Source of the DNA: Acidimicrobiia bacterium
GTDB lineage: Bacteria; Actinomycetota; Acidimicrobiia; Acidimicrobiales; Ilumatobacteraceae
Assembly: GCA_009923785.1 (NCBI GenBank)
Contig: RFSV01000005.1
Location: 1 to 53,127, forward strand
Length of the DNA: 53,127 nucleotides
Direction: 5' to 3'
Of the stretch, positions 15,665-23,974 are shown in pieces. Numbering within the stretch: position 1 is the first letter of the stretch; every line of letters starts with the position of its first letter. The notes under the pieces were generated by a model, which searched no databases, was not told the origin of the DNA, and saw only the letters and a list, made by a program, of their open reading frames with translations. The translations under genes and the position numbers were made by a program.

Positions 15665-18258
15665 GAATCGACTCCAAGCACCGCTGACGATGCGGCCACC
15701 ACACCGCGTAGGAGCAGTTCGGCCCCATGATCTGCCGAGCGGCGAGTCGTGGACTCGGGCGCCATCACAGCAATCTGCCGGAGAAGATCGATCAGTTGCT
15801 TCATCGTTCGAACGAAATCCCCACCCGACAGCTCTTCGGCTTCCACGACCTCGGCGAAATCCTCACCGGACGCCCAGGCGTACGCCACGGCGATGTACGT
15901 CGGATCAGGAGCTCGATGCACCGAAAGTCGTTCTCGTTCCTCCACCACCCGCAATTCGCGACTGATCGTCTCGATGGCTCGACTTCGACGACGGACCTCG
16001 TTGGATGGATACCACGGAGCAGGAGGCGGTTCGCTCGAGCGGTGTTCGTACACGAAAACCGAGACGAGCGCCGCCAAATCGGCTGGTTCGAGACCGTCCA
16101 GCAGTCCTCCAGTGAGAGCCTCGGCGACGAGCAGGTCGCTCTCATGGAAGGTTGACGCCAGGACGTCGCCCTTGGCGGTGAGGGACCAGCCGTTCACGTA
16201 GCCCATGTCGTCGAGGACTCGTAGAACACGATCGAAACGTCGCGCCACCGAGTTCCCGCGGCCCTTCACCTGTTCACGTGTCTGATCGATTTCCCTCTCG
16301 AGGCGATCGACCTGGGCTGCGGCTCGCAAGCGAAGGGGCAGATCGGGATCGTCCTCCACCGGATGCACCGCCGAGCGATCCTCGTCGACAACAACCGCTT
16401 CGGCCCCCCGCAACACCAGCTTCGACAATTGCTCGACGACGTCACGCTGGAATTCGGGGCGACTCGGTGCGAAAGGAACCGGAAGTTCGACTCGTCCCGA
16501 GACTTCCGGTGGTCGAGAGAAATCGCGGGCGGTCAAGTTGGTCATCGACCGATCGCCAGTGATGATCGACAGCTTGACTCCCCCGGCACGGTGGGCGGCC
16601 GACAAGACGACAGCCGGACCGATGATCCGACCTTTGTCGACCTGGATGACCGATCCTGGACGAAGGCGTGACAGCGCGAATTCGATCGCACTTTCGCTTC
16701 GTACTCGCGGTACACCTTCGAGGCGCGCCCGATACTCGTGGATGTCGCCGTACGGACTCTCGGCCTCGGCACGCAGCTCGTCGAGACGTTCAAGTCGCTT
16801 CTCCAAGCGAGCTTCGAGCCGGACGACGTCCCGATCGGCCTGGAACTGCGCCAAAGAGAGATTCAAAAGGTGCCTCGCCTCATCGCTCGAATAGGAGCGG
16901 ACGAGGTTGACAGCCATGTTGTAGGTCGGCCGAAACGACGATGTGAGACGAAATGAGCGGCTGGCTGCCAAAGCAGCGACCTGATCGAAGGTCGTGAACG
17001 GATTCCAGAGCACAACGGCATGACCACGGTCGTCGAGTCCCCGGCGACCGGCTCGTCCGCTCAACTGCGTGAACTCTCCAGGAGTGAGGTTCTCGTGATG
17101 TTCACCGGTGAATTTCGACAATTTCTCGACCACCACCGACCGAGCCGGCATGTTGATGCCGACCGCCAACGTCTCGGTGGCGAAGACGACCTTCACCAGT
17201 CCCTCCACGAAGCACGCCTCGACGGTTTCTTTGAAGGGCGGCACGAGACCGGCGTGATGACTGGCCACACCAGCTTCGAGCTGGGTGACGAACTGGGCGT
17301 AGCCGAGGACGTCGAGATCGTCGCGGTCGAGCCCTCCGAGTCGTTCGTCCACGATGGCAGCGATACGGCGACGCTCGTCGGGTGTCGTGAGTCGTACACC
17401 CTGACGTACGCACGATGCGGCCGCTTCGTCACACGCGTTTCGACTGAAGATGAAGTAGATGGCGGGCAGCAGATCCTCGTCCTGCAGGCGATCGACGACT
17501 TCGATCCGCGCCGGCGTGGCGAACACACGTCGGGCTCGCGGGCGGTACGAACCTCGACGGCGCGGTCGAACACCTTGATCGAAAAGTCGCCCGGCATCGT
17601 TGTTGGGTCGACCGTTCACCAGAACGGGCAGGAGGTGTTCGCTGTCGGATGTCCGATCCGCTGCCATGAACAGCACGTCGAGATCGACCGGACGCCGGGT
17701 CTCGATCACCGCTCGGGTCGAGCCTCGAACGGTCGTCATCCATTCAGCGACTTCGTCGGTGTTGGAGACCGTGGCCGACAAACACACGAGCTGCACGTGG
17801 TGCGGCAGGTGGATGATGACCTCCTCCCACACCGGACCTCGGTAGGTGTCCTGGATGAAGTGAACCTCGTCCAGCACCACGACTTCCACCGCGTCGAGTC
17901 CCGAAGATCCTGCGTAAATCATGTTGCGAAGAACCTCAGTGGTCATGACAACCACCGATGCGTCGCCGTTGATTGCGTTGTCGCCGGTGAGGAGGCCAAC
18001 AGCATCCCGCCCGTACCGGGCGACGAGGTCGTTGTACTTCTGGTTGGAGAGAGCCTTGATGGGTGCTGTGTAGAAAGCCCGTCGACCACGACTCAGGGAG
18101 CGTTCGATTCCGTACTCGGCCACGATGGTCTTTCCGCTGCCGGTCGGAGCCGCCACCACGACCGACGACCCGGCGTCGATGGCATCCATCGCGTCGGTTT
18201 GAAAACGGTCGAGCGGAAATCCACAACGCTCGACGAAGGCGTTGCGCGCGTCGCTCAC
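15661..18258 (-). CDS. helY: Ski2/Mtr4-like DEAD/DEAH-box helicase
   Basis: An 865-residue superfamily 2 RNA helicase of the HelY group. It has APTGSGKT (residues 37-44), TAPIKALSNQKYND, DEVH (130-133), LSATVSN, the second RecA domain with GVASHHAGLVPPFKE and VFATETLAVGINMPA, then LSGRAGRRG. The C-terminal third carries the DSHCT-type helical domain. Expected activity is ATP-driven RNA (or RNA:DNA) unwinding in RNA turnover. The GTG start overlaps the tatC stop (GTGA). The order tatA-tatC-helY beside the pup-proteasome region is also found in mycobacteria, supporting the name. Confidence 0.93.
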   Translation of the reverse strand: MSDARNAFVERCGFPLDRFQTDAMDAIDAGSSVVVAAPTGSGKTIVAEYGIERSLSRGRRAFYTAPIKALSNQKYNDLVARYGRDAVGLLTGDNAINGDASVVVMTTEVLRNMIYAGSSGLDAVEVVVLDEVHFIQDTYRGPVWEEVIIHLPHHVQLVCLSATVSNTDEVAEWMTTVRGSTRAVIETRRPVDLDVLFMAADRTSDSEHLLPVLVNGRPNNDAGRLFDQGVRPRRRGSYRPRARRVFATPARIEVVDRLQDEDLLPAIYFIFSRNACDEAAASCVRQGVRLTTPDERRRIAAIVDERLGGLDRDDLDVLGYAQFVTQLEAGVASHHAGLVPPFKETVEACFVEGLVKVVFATETLAVGINMPARSVVVEKLSKFTGEHHENLTPGEFTQLSGRAGRRGLDDRGHAVVLWNPFTTFDQVAALAASRSFRLTSSFRPTYNMAVNLVRSYSSDEARHLLNLSLAQFQADRDVVRLEARLEKRLERLDELRAEAESPYGDIHEYRARLEGVPRVRSESAIEFALSRLRPGSVIQVDKGRIIGPAVVLSAAHRAGGVKLSIITGDRSMTNLTARDFSRPPEVSGRVELPVPFAPSRPEFQRDVVEQLSKLVLRGAEAVVVDEDRSAVHPVEDDPDLPLRLRAAAQVDRLEREIDQTREQVKGRGNSVARRFDRVLRVLDDMGYVNGWSLTAKGDVLASTFHESDLLVAEALTGGLLDGLEPADLAALVSVFVYEHRSSEPPPAPWYPSNEVRRRSRAIETISRELRVVEERERLSVHRAPDPTYIAVAYAWASGEDFAEVVEAEELSGGDFVRTMKQLIDLLRQIAVMAPESTTRRSADHGAELLLRGVVAASSAVLGVDS

Positions 18259-19031
18259 GTTCGACGCCGGACGAGAAGGTGCCCGAGACCGACGGCCGCG
18301 AAATAGAGCACGACGAGTGGCACCGTCAGAGCGATGAGCGTGATCGGATCGCCCGACGGGGTGATCACCGCGGCCAGAACCACGATCACGACAATCGCTA
18401 TCCGCCAGCCTTCGATCAATTGGCGAGGACGAACCACGCCGGCGAGCTGCAGGAAGACGAGAAGTACCGGGAATTCGAACCCGACGCCGAACGCCGCAAT
18501 CATGAGCGCCACGAGACTCACGTACTTCGTGATCTGGTAGGCCTGCTGTACGTCTGCTCCTGACCACCCCACCAAGAACTCGAGTCCCTTGTCAAGCGTG
18601 ATGAAGGCCAGCGCTCCTCCGGCCAGAAAGAGGATCACCGACGAGGCGATGAAGGGCACGGCGTACCGGCGCTCCCGATCGTGCAGGGCTGGAACGATGA
18701 AGCGCCAGATCTGCCACAACACCACCGGTAGGGCGAGGATCAGACCGCCGTAGACGGCGATCCTCATGCGAGCGGTGAATCCGTCGAGGGGACCGAGCGA
18801 GTACAGGTCGCAATCAGTGACGAGATCCGGACGCCGCTCACAGAGATTGTCGTAGGGCTTGCGTAAAAAGCGTAGGACGGGGTCATAGAAGGCCAGGACA
18901 CCGATCACACCGACTCCGACCGCGAGCATCGCCCTGATGATCCGCGTCCGAAGTTCGGCCAGATGTTCGGTGAGGGTCATCGATTCGTTGGTCGTGGCCA
19001 ACTTCGCGCGCCGAAACTTCCACAGGCTCAC
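18255..19031 (-). CDS. tatC: Sec-independent protein translocase TatC
   Basis: A 258-residue polytopic membrane protein with six predicted helices. The N-terminal cytoplasmic motif MTLTEHLAELRTRI, which contacts twin-arginine signal peptides, and the FTARMRIAVYGG and ALPVVLWQIWRFIVPALHDRERR segments are diagnostic of TatC. It forms the receptor core of the twin-arginine translocase, which exports folded proteins. The GTG start overlaps the tatA/B stop (GTGA) and its stop overlaps the helY start, so all three are translationally coupled. Confidence 0.97.
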   Translation of the reverse strand: MSLWKFRRAKLATTNESMTLTEHLAELRTRIIRAMLAVGVGVIGVLAFYDPVLRFLRKPYDNLCERRPDLVTDCDLYSLGPLDGFTARMRIAVYGGLILALPVVLWQIWRFIVPALHDRERRYAVPFIASSVILFLAGGALAFITLDKGLEFLVGWSGADVQQAYQITKYVSLVALMIAAFGVGFEFPVLLVFLQLAGVVRPRQLIEGWRIAIVVIVVLAAVITPSGDPITLIALTVPLVVLYFAAVGLGHLLVRRRT

Positions 19032-19357
19032 GACGTGCCGCCTTCGGGAGGTGATTCATCGCCGGATGCGGGGTCGTTGGTGACGGGCTCATCGATCTTC
19101 GACGGCGCTACATCGTCGGTCGGTTCGTCCATCATCTTCTTCACGGCGTCCGAGGTCATATGAGCCGTCTCGCGCAATTCCCTCAAAGGTTCGTCGAAGG
19201 CCTCCTTGAACTCGCTCTGGAATCCCTTGCTGACCCTCCTCAGCTCGCCGTAGACCCGTCCGAATCGTCGAATCGCCTCGGGAAGTTTCTCGGGACCCAG
19301 AACCACCAGAGCCAGGAGCAGGATGATCACGATCTCACTGCCCGACAGGTTGAACAC
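19028..19357 (-). CDS. Twin-arginine translocase subunit TatA/TatB
   Basis: A 109-residue protein with one N-terminal membrane helix (SGSEIVIILLLALVVLGPEKLPEAIRR), an amphipathic helix, then a long acidic tail. The LGPE pattern after the membrane helix is more like TatB, but actinobacterial TatA and TatB are hard to separate by eye. It works with TatC in exporting folded proteins. The GTG start is fixed by TAGACT 6 bases upstream. It heads the tatA/B-tatC-helY-lipid-kinase-like-M20 operon and is divergent from a glycerophosphodiesterase gene over 35 bp. Confidence 0.92.
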   Translation of the reverse strand: MFNLSGSEIVIILLLALVVLGPEKLPEAIRRFGRVYGELRRVSKGFQSEFKEAFDEPLRELRETAHMTSDAVKKMMDEPTDDVAPSKIDEPVTNDPASGDESPPEGGTS

Positions 19358-19363
19358 ACGACG

Positions 19364-19369
19364 AGTCTA
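19364..19369 (-). promoter_or_regulatory. -10 element, leaderless start of the tat operon
   Basis: TAGACT, then 6 bases, then the GTG at 19357. Confidence 0.6.
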
Positions 19370-19380
19370 GAGACCTCTGC

Positions 19381-19386
19381 CATCAT
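19381..19386 (+). promoter_or_regulatory. Possible -10 element of the GDPD gene
   Basis: CATCAT, then 6 bases, then the GTG at 19393; keeps only A2 and T6 of the consensus. Confidence 0.25.
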
Positions 19387-19392
19387 GGGCTC

Positions 19393-20109
19393 GTGCAGCA
19401 ACGACTGCCCTCTCGGCTCGATCCCCCCATCGGTTTCGCCCATCGCGGAGCTCGCGCCCACGCCCCCGAAAACACTCTCGAGGCCTTTCTTCTCGCCCAA
19501 CGTCTCGGCGCCACCGGGCTCGAGACCGACGCGTGGATCACCGCAGACGGTGTGGTGGTTCTCGATCACGACGGAGTCGTGGGGGGTCGTCTCCGTCGAC
19601 GACCGATTTCCGAACTCTCACGACGGCAACTACCCGACCATCTTCCGTCGGTCGCGGAACTGATCGACGCCTGCGACAGGCGGCTACACCTGAGTATCGA
19701 CGTGAAGGACCCGACGGCTCTCTCGGCTCTGGTCGCTCAGTGCCGCGAGGTGGACATCGACGTCGAATCGCGCTTGTGGCTCTGCCATCACGATTGGAAC
19801 ATTGTCGCATCATGGCGACGACTCACGGAGGCCCGACTGGTCGACTCGTGTCGTTTCTCGAAAATGAGTGAAGGACCTGAACGTCGTGCACTCGCGCTTC
19901 GCGAGGCAGGTGTCGACGCGATCAACATGCATCACTCCGACTGGAGCGGTGGGCTGGTCACCCTGTTCCATCGATTCGACCTCTACGCGCTCGGTTGGGA
20001 CATGCAACAAGAGCACGTCCTGAGGGAGTGTCTTCGCATGGGCCTCGACGGCGTCTACAGCGATTGGACCGACCGCATGATGGAGGCAATCGGTCTCGAA
20101 GCCGGCTGA
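19393..20109 (+). CDS. Glycerophosphodiester phosphodiesterase
   Basis: A 238-residue GDPD-family TIM-barrel enzyme that hydrolyses glycerophosphodiesters to glycerol-3-phosphate and an alcohol. The catalytic FAHRGARAHAPENT motif (H at about residue 17), the metal-binding GLETDAW, VVLDHDG (second catalytic His), and SIDVK are present, with a C-terminal DGVYSDW. No signal peptide is visible. It is the only plus-strand gene in the 12.0-27.3 kb stretch and separates the pafA-lepB unit from the tat operon. A second GDPD is at 45228-45986. The GTG start is supported by length rather than a strong signal. Confidence 0.92.
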   Translation: MQQRLPSRLDPPIGFAHRGARAHAPENTLEAFLLAQRLGATGLETDAWITADGVVVLDHDGVVGGRLRRRPISELSRRQLPDHLPSVAELIDACDRRLHLSIDVKDPTALSALVAQCREVDIDVESRLWLCHHDWNIVASWRRLTEARLVDSCRFSKMSEGPERRALALREAGVDAINMHHSDWSGGLVTLFHRFDLYALGWDMQQEHVLRECLRMGLDGVYSDWTDRMMEAIGLEAG

Positions 20110-20125
20110 CTTCGTCGGTCGCTCG

Positions 20126-20818
20126 TCAGAGGAAAGCCCAGGCCGAGAACGGCCAGATCACCACGAAAGCACGGCCACGAATCTTGTCGATCTCGATCGG
20201 TCCGAAATCTCGACTGTCGAAGCTCTGCAGGCGATTGTCGCCCATCACGAAAACCATCTCAGCAGGAATCACGAGAGCCGTCGAATCGGTGTGAGAACCA
20301 CACCGAGCCACCGGGTCGATTTGGGATTGGACGTCGTCGTCGAGATAGGGCTCCTCGAGACGGACACCGTCGATATAGACGATGCACGACCGGATCTCGA
20401 GGGTTTCTCCCGGTAGCGCGATCACCCGCTTGATGAGATCGTCGTGACGGTCGGGAGACGTGACGCGGTCGAACACGACGACGTCTCCTCGGTTCACGTC
20501 GTGCAGGCGGTAGGACAACTTGTTCACCAATACGCGATCTTGAGGCTGGAGGGTGGTCTCCATGCTCGGACCGTCGATGTAGTACTGCTGAAACAGGAAC
20601 AGGCGGATGACAAGAGCTGCCGCTATGGCGATGGCGACGACGGCGACCCACTCGCCGATGGTTCGAGCCAAACGAGACCGCGCGTCTCCCCCTTCGTCGT
20701 CATTGGACAACGTCCTGTCGAGATCAGCGATCGACGCTCCACCGATCGGTGTCGCGTCGTTCGACGTCGCCTCGTGATCGAAATTCACGTCGGACACGGT
20801 ATCGGAGGGGTCAGTCAC
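20126..20818 (-). CDS. lepB: Signal peptidase I
   Basis: A 230-residue type I signal peptidase. It has an acidic cytoplasmic N-terminus (about 50 residues), one membrane helix (about residues 54-75), then the catalytic serine in DGPSMETTL (S85), the general-base lysine in [11 protein letters not shown] (K130), and the [15 protein letters not shown] box. It removes signal peptides from Sec- and Tat-exported proteins on the outer face of the membrane. The GTG start overlaps the pafA stop (GTGA), so translation is coupled to the Pup ligase gene. The tat genes are close by, but that link is only positional. Confidence 0.96.
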   Translation of the reverse strand: MTDPSDTVSDVNFDHEATSNDATPIGGASIADLDRTLSNDDEGGDARSRLARTIGEWVAVVAIAIAAALVIRLFLFQQYYIDGPSMETTLQPQDRVLVNKLSYRLHDVNRGDVVVFDRVTSPDRHDDLIKRVIALPGETLEIRSCIVYIDGVRLEEPYLDDDVQSQIDPVARCGSHTDSTALVIPAEMVFVMGDNRLQSFDSRDFGPIEIDKIRGRAFVVIWPFSAWAFL

Positions 20819-22173
20819 AATGAGGCGATCAACTTTTCGACACGTTCGTCACGACTTCGGAAGGGGTCCTTGCAGAGAACCGTTCGCTGTGCCTGGTCGT
20901 TCAACTTCAGGTGCACCCAGTCGACCGTGTAATCACGCTTTTTCTCCTTGGCCGCCCGAATGAACTCGCCTCGAAGACGCGCTCGTGTGTTCTGTGGCGG
21001 CTCGGTGAGTGCGTTCTCGATGTCGCTGTCCGAAGCGACACGTTCGACGAGTCCGCGTGATTGCAATTTGTAGAACAGGCCCCGCGAGGTGTCGATGTCG
21101 TGAAATTGCAGGTCGAGCAGCTGCGTCTTCGGATCTCCGAGAGTCAGGCCGTGTCGGGCCCGGTAGGACTCGATCAGGTGCCACTTGATGACCCAATCGA
21201 CCTCTCGATCAAGTTTGAGGGGATCGTTCTCGATGGTCGACACACAGTGTTCCCACATTTCGAGAGCCCGTTGCTCGAGGGGCGGAAAACCTTTGGTGTC
21301 TGCATAGCGAAGGGCTCGATCCAGATATTCGCGTTGAATGTCGAGCGCACTGACTTCGCGCCCGTTCGCCAACACCACTGTTCGTCGGCACGTCGGGTCG
21401 TGGCTGATGTCTCGTATCGCGCGGATGGGGTTTTCGAGTGACATGTCTCGCAGAACCACGCGCGGATCCTCGAGCATGCGAAGCATGCAAGCGGTTGAGC
21501 CGATCTTCAGAAAGGTCGTGTACTCGCTCATGTTCGAATCGCCGACGATCACGTGCAGGCGTCGATACCGCTCGGCATCGGCGTGGGGTTCGTCACGCGT
21601 GTTGATGATCGGCCGACTGCGCGTCGTCGCCGACGACATCGTTTCCCATATGTGATCGGCTCGCTGAGTGATCGAATACACCGGTCCCCGCGCGGTCTGG
21701 ACGATCTTTCCGGCACCAGTGAAGATCTGCCGACTCACGAGGAAGGGAATCAGAACTTCTGCGTGTCGCGATCCGTCGTCGGATCGACCCGTCAGATAGT
21801 TCTCGTGGCAGCCGTAGCTGTTCCCCGCCGAGTCGGTGTTGTTCTTGAACAGATACACGGTTCCCCGAATACCTTCATCACGAAGGCGCTCTTCCGCCGA
21901 AGCGGCAAGTGATTCGAGAATTCGTTCTCCGGCCTTGTCGTGGACGACCGCGTCGTAGATGGAATCGCACTCGGGGGTCGCGTATTCAGGATGGGATCCG
22001 ACATCGAGATACAAGCGCGATCCGTTCTCGAGGAAGACGTTCGAGCTGCGACCCCACGAGACGACTTTGCGGAACAAGTATCGGGCCACTTCGTCGGGAC
22101 TGAGGCGGCGCTGACCCCGCAGGGTGCAGGTGACGCCATACTCGTTCTCGATCCCGAAGATGCGACGCTCCAT
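20815..22173 (-). CDS. pafA: Pup--protein ligase PafA
   Basis: A 452-residue ligase that phosphorylates the C-terminal glutamate of Pup with ATP and joins it to substrate lysines. It has the glutamine-synthetase-like fold: GIENEYG (metal-binding Glu at residues 9-11), the catalytic aspartate in [15 protein letters not shown] (D57), [18 protein letters not shown], and [28 protein letters not shown]. It lacks the Dop-loop insertion that its paralogue Dop has after the first motif. TAGGTT ends 6 bases before the ATG, indicating its own leaderless promoter 56 bp after prcA. It is coupled by GTGA to lepB. Confidence 0.97.
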   Translation of the reverse strand: MERRIFGIENEYGVTCTLRGQRRLSPDEVARYLFRKVVSWGRSSNVFLENGSRLYLDVGSHPEYATPECDSIYDAVVHDKAGERILESLAASAEERLRDEGIRGTVYLFKNNTDSAGNSYGCHENYLTGRSDDGSRHAEVLIPFLVSRQIFTGAGKIVQTARGPVYSITQRADHIWETMSSATTRSRPIINTRDEPHADAERYRRLHVIVGDSNMSEYTTFLKIGSTACMLRMLEDPRVVLRDMSLENPIRAIRDISHDPTCRRTVVLANGREVSALDIQREYLDRALRYADTKGFPPLEQRALEMWEHCVSTIENDPLKLDREVDWVIKWHLIESYRARHGLTLGDPKTQLLDLQFHDIDTSRGLFYKLQSRGLVERVASDSDIENALTEPPQNTRARLRGEFIRAAKEKKRDYTVDWVHLKLNDQAQRTVLCKDPFRSRDERVEKLIASL

Positions 22174-22179
22174 GTGGGC

Positions 22180-22185
22180 AACCTA
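22180..22185 (-). promoter_or_regulatory. -10 element, leaderless start of pafA-lepB
   Basis: TAGGTT, then 6 bases, then the ATG at 22173. Confidence 0.6.
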
Positions 22186-22229
22186 GTCGTGGAGCCTGGT
22201 CGACGAGATTCGGGGACCGACGTGCCGGG

Positions 22230-22919
22230 TCACGAACCCGACGAACCGAGAATGGCCTCCACATCGGCGTCTTCGAGACGGGAGAAGCACCGTCGGCCGT
22301 TGCGTCGAGAGAGTACCGCCACTTCGATGTCGTCAGCCGTCAACTGGCGGTCGGGTCCGGCCAGGGCCGCCACGGCGACCGGTAGGGCTTGGTCGAGCGC
22401 ATGCGCCGCCGACCATGTGGTCGTTAGTCGTTCGGCGATCGCCTCGGCATCGCCACCGAGAACACTCGTCCCCCGTTCGTCGACCAAGGTGCCGTCGTAC
22501 AGGATGTGGAACAGTTGGTCGGTACTCGGATCGACACCGACCTCGGCCACGAGGATTTCGACCTCCAGAGGCTTCAGTTCGTGAGTGAAGGTCTGGCCGA
22601 GGATCTGTGCGTAGTCGTTGGCAAGGCTTCGTGCCTCGACATCGTCACGTGAATACGAATATCCCTTCACGTCGGCATTGCGCACTCCGAAACGACGGAG
22701 CTGGTCGAATTCGTTGTACTTGCCGACCCCTGCGAAAGCGATGCGGTCGTAGATCTCGCTGATCTTGCGCAAGGTGTTGGAAGGGTTCTCGGTGACCAAA
22801 AGGATTCCATCGGCGTACTGGACGGCCACCATGGCGCGGCCTCGGGCAATACCTTTGCGCGCGAAGTCGGCGCGGTCCTTCATCATCTGCTCGGGAGCCA
22901 CGTAGAACGGCATGTTCAT
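22230..22919 (-). CDS. prcA: 20S proteasome alpha subunit
   Basis: A 229-residue alpha-type subunit forming the outer, gating rings of the actinobacterial 20S proteasome. The N-terminus PFYVAPEQMMKDRADFARKGIARGRAMVAV is the typical PrcA gate and H0 helix; DGILLVTENPSNTLRKISEIYDRIAFAG follows. There is no catalytic threonine, as expected. The ATG at 22919 overlaps the prcB stop (ATGA) and has GGGAGG 7 bases upstream. The tail DVEAILGSSGS shows no clear C-terminal processing signal. It assembles with PrcB and is opened by the Mpa ATPase encoded upstream. Confidence 0.97.
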   Translation of the reverse strand: MNMPFYVAPEQMMKDRADFARKGIARGRAMVAVQYADGILLVTENPSNTLRKISEIYDRIAFAGVGKYNEFDQLRRFGVRNADVKGYSYSRDDVEARSLANDYAQILGQTFTHELKPLEVEILVAEVGVDPSTDQLFHILYDGTLVDERGTSVLGGDAEAIAERLTTTWSAAHALDQALPVAVAALAGPDRQLTADDIEVAVLSRRNGRRCFSRLEDADVEAILGSSGS

Positions 22920-23719
22920 GACGGAACCTCCCGGGAGGCGCGGTGTTCGTCGGAGATCTGCTCGAAAAGGGTTCGTAACGCTTCGTCGTCGATCCGGCGC
23001 CATCCCTCGGAGTCGATGATGGCAACAACCGGATAGATCCCGCGCAGAACATCTGGACCTCCGGTCGCCGCATCGATGTCGGCTGCCTCGAACAGGGCTC
23101 GACAGGCCAAGGTGACGGCATCGTCTCGCCCGAGATTCGGGCGGTAACCAACCTTCAGGACCGTGGCCGCTGGACCAGCGCCGGATCCGGTCGCCACGAA
23201 TTCGCGCTCTTCGTATCGTCCTCCGGTGACGTCGAAGTCCCAGAGACGACCGGTCCGTCGAAGCGGGTCGTAGCCCGCGAAGATCGGGACGACCGCGAGA
23301 CCCTGCATTGCCGCACCCAGGTTGGCCTTGACCATCTGCGACAGCTGGTTGGCCTTGCCTTCCAGACTGATCGCACGACCGTCGAGCTTTTCGTAATGCT
23401 CGAGCTGCAACTGGAACAGCTTGATCATCTCCATGGCCACACCGGCTGTTCCAGAGATCGCCACACCGCTGTAGCGGTCGGCGGGAACGACCTTTTCCAT
23501 CTCACGATTGGAGATGCGATGCCCCATAGTGGCGCGACGATCGCCCGCCATCACGACACCGTCGAGACAACGCAAGGCGAGCACGGTGGTTCCATGCGGG
23601 GCCCCCGACACTCCAGGAACTCCTGAGACAGTCGAAAACGGGTCGAGCCCAACCGACCTCAACAGATCGGTGAAACCACTACCGGGATCGTTGTCGGGTC
23701 CGAAGAGAGGAACCTTCAC
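22916..23719 (-). CDS. prcB: 20S proteasome beta subunit
   Basis: A 267-residue catalytic beta subunit. A propeptide of about 43 residues ends at the G-T junction in PHGTTVLAL; Thr44 would become the N-terminal nucleophile Thr1 after autocleavage. The lysine equivalent lies in GDRRAT-type context (VVMAGDRRATMG), with the serine and aspartate region SGAGP downstream (ATGSGAGPAATVL). The subunits form the two inner rings that degrade pupylated proteins. The GTG start lies 3 bases after the pup stop, and its own stop overlaps prcA (ATGA), giving a tightly coupled pup-prcB-prcA unit. Confidence 0.97.
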   Translation of the reverse strand: MKVPLFGPDNDPGSGFTDLLRSVGLDPFSTVSGVPGVSGAPHGTTVLALRCLDGVVMAGDRRATMGHRISNREMEKVVPADRYSGVAISGTAGVAMEMIKLFQLQLEHYEKLDGRAISLEGKANQLSQMVKANLGAAMQGLAVVPIFAGYDPLRRTGRLWDFDVTGGRYEEREFVATGSGAGPAATVLKVGYRPNLGRDDAVTLACRALFEAADIDAATGGPDVLRGIYPVVAIIDSEGWRRIDDEALRTLFEQISDEHRASREVPS

Positions 23720-23722
23720 CCC

Positions 23723-23926
23723 TCACTCACCACCCTTTTGCACGTAACTCTTGACGAAATCTTCGGCGTTGGTCTCGAGAACGTCGTCGATCTCGTCGAG
23801 GATGTCGTCCATTTCGGCCTTCAGCCGATCGCCCTGTTCTGTCGTGGCATCCAGATCGGCAGCGGAGGACTCGACTCGCGACGAGTCCCGATCACTTCCC
23901 TTGGACCGTTGGATTCGCTCAGCCAT
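23723..23926 (-). CDS. pup: Prokaryotic ubiquitin-like protein Pup
   Basis: A 67-residue, mostly disordered modifier. Residues about 35-58 hold the conserved helix [23 protein letters not shown] that binds the Mpa coiled coil, followed by [10 protein letters not shown]. The C-terminus is already GGE, not GGQ, so it can be ligated by PafA without deamidation. The ATG at 23926 is chosen because GAGGAGG lies 5 bases before it and because MAERIQ is a normal Pup N-terminus; a longer frame to 23965 exists but has no support. The gene lies 48 bases after dop and 3 bases before prcB. Confidence 0.97.
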   Translation of the reverse strand: MAERIQRSKGSDRDSSRVESSAADLDATTEQGDRLKAEMDDILDEIDDVLETNAEDFVKSYVQKGGE

Positions 23927-23974
23927 GATCGCCTCCTCAGTACATCCTGCCAGCGAGTACGCCAAATCCCATGA

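Noticed and set aside
17020-18306. A 428-codon open frame on the plus strand
   Set aside because: It is antisense to helY, which has intact helicase motifs.
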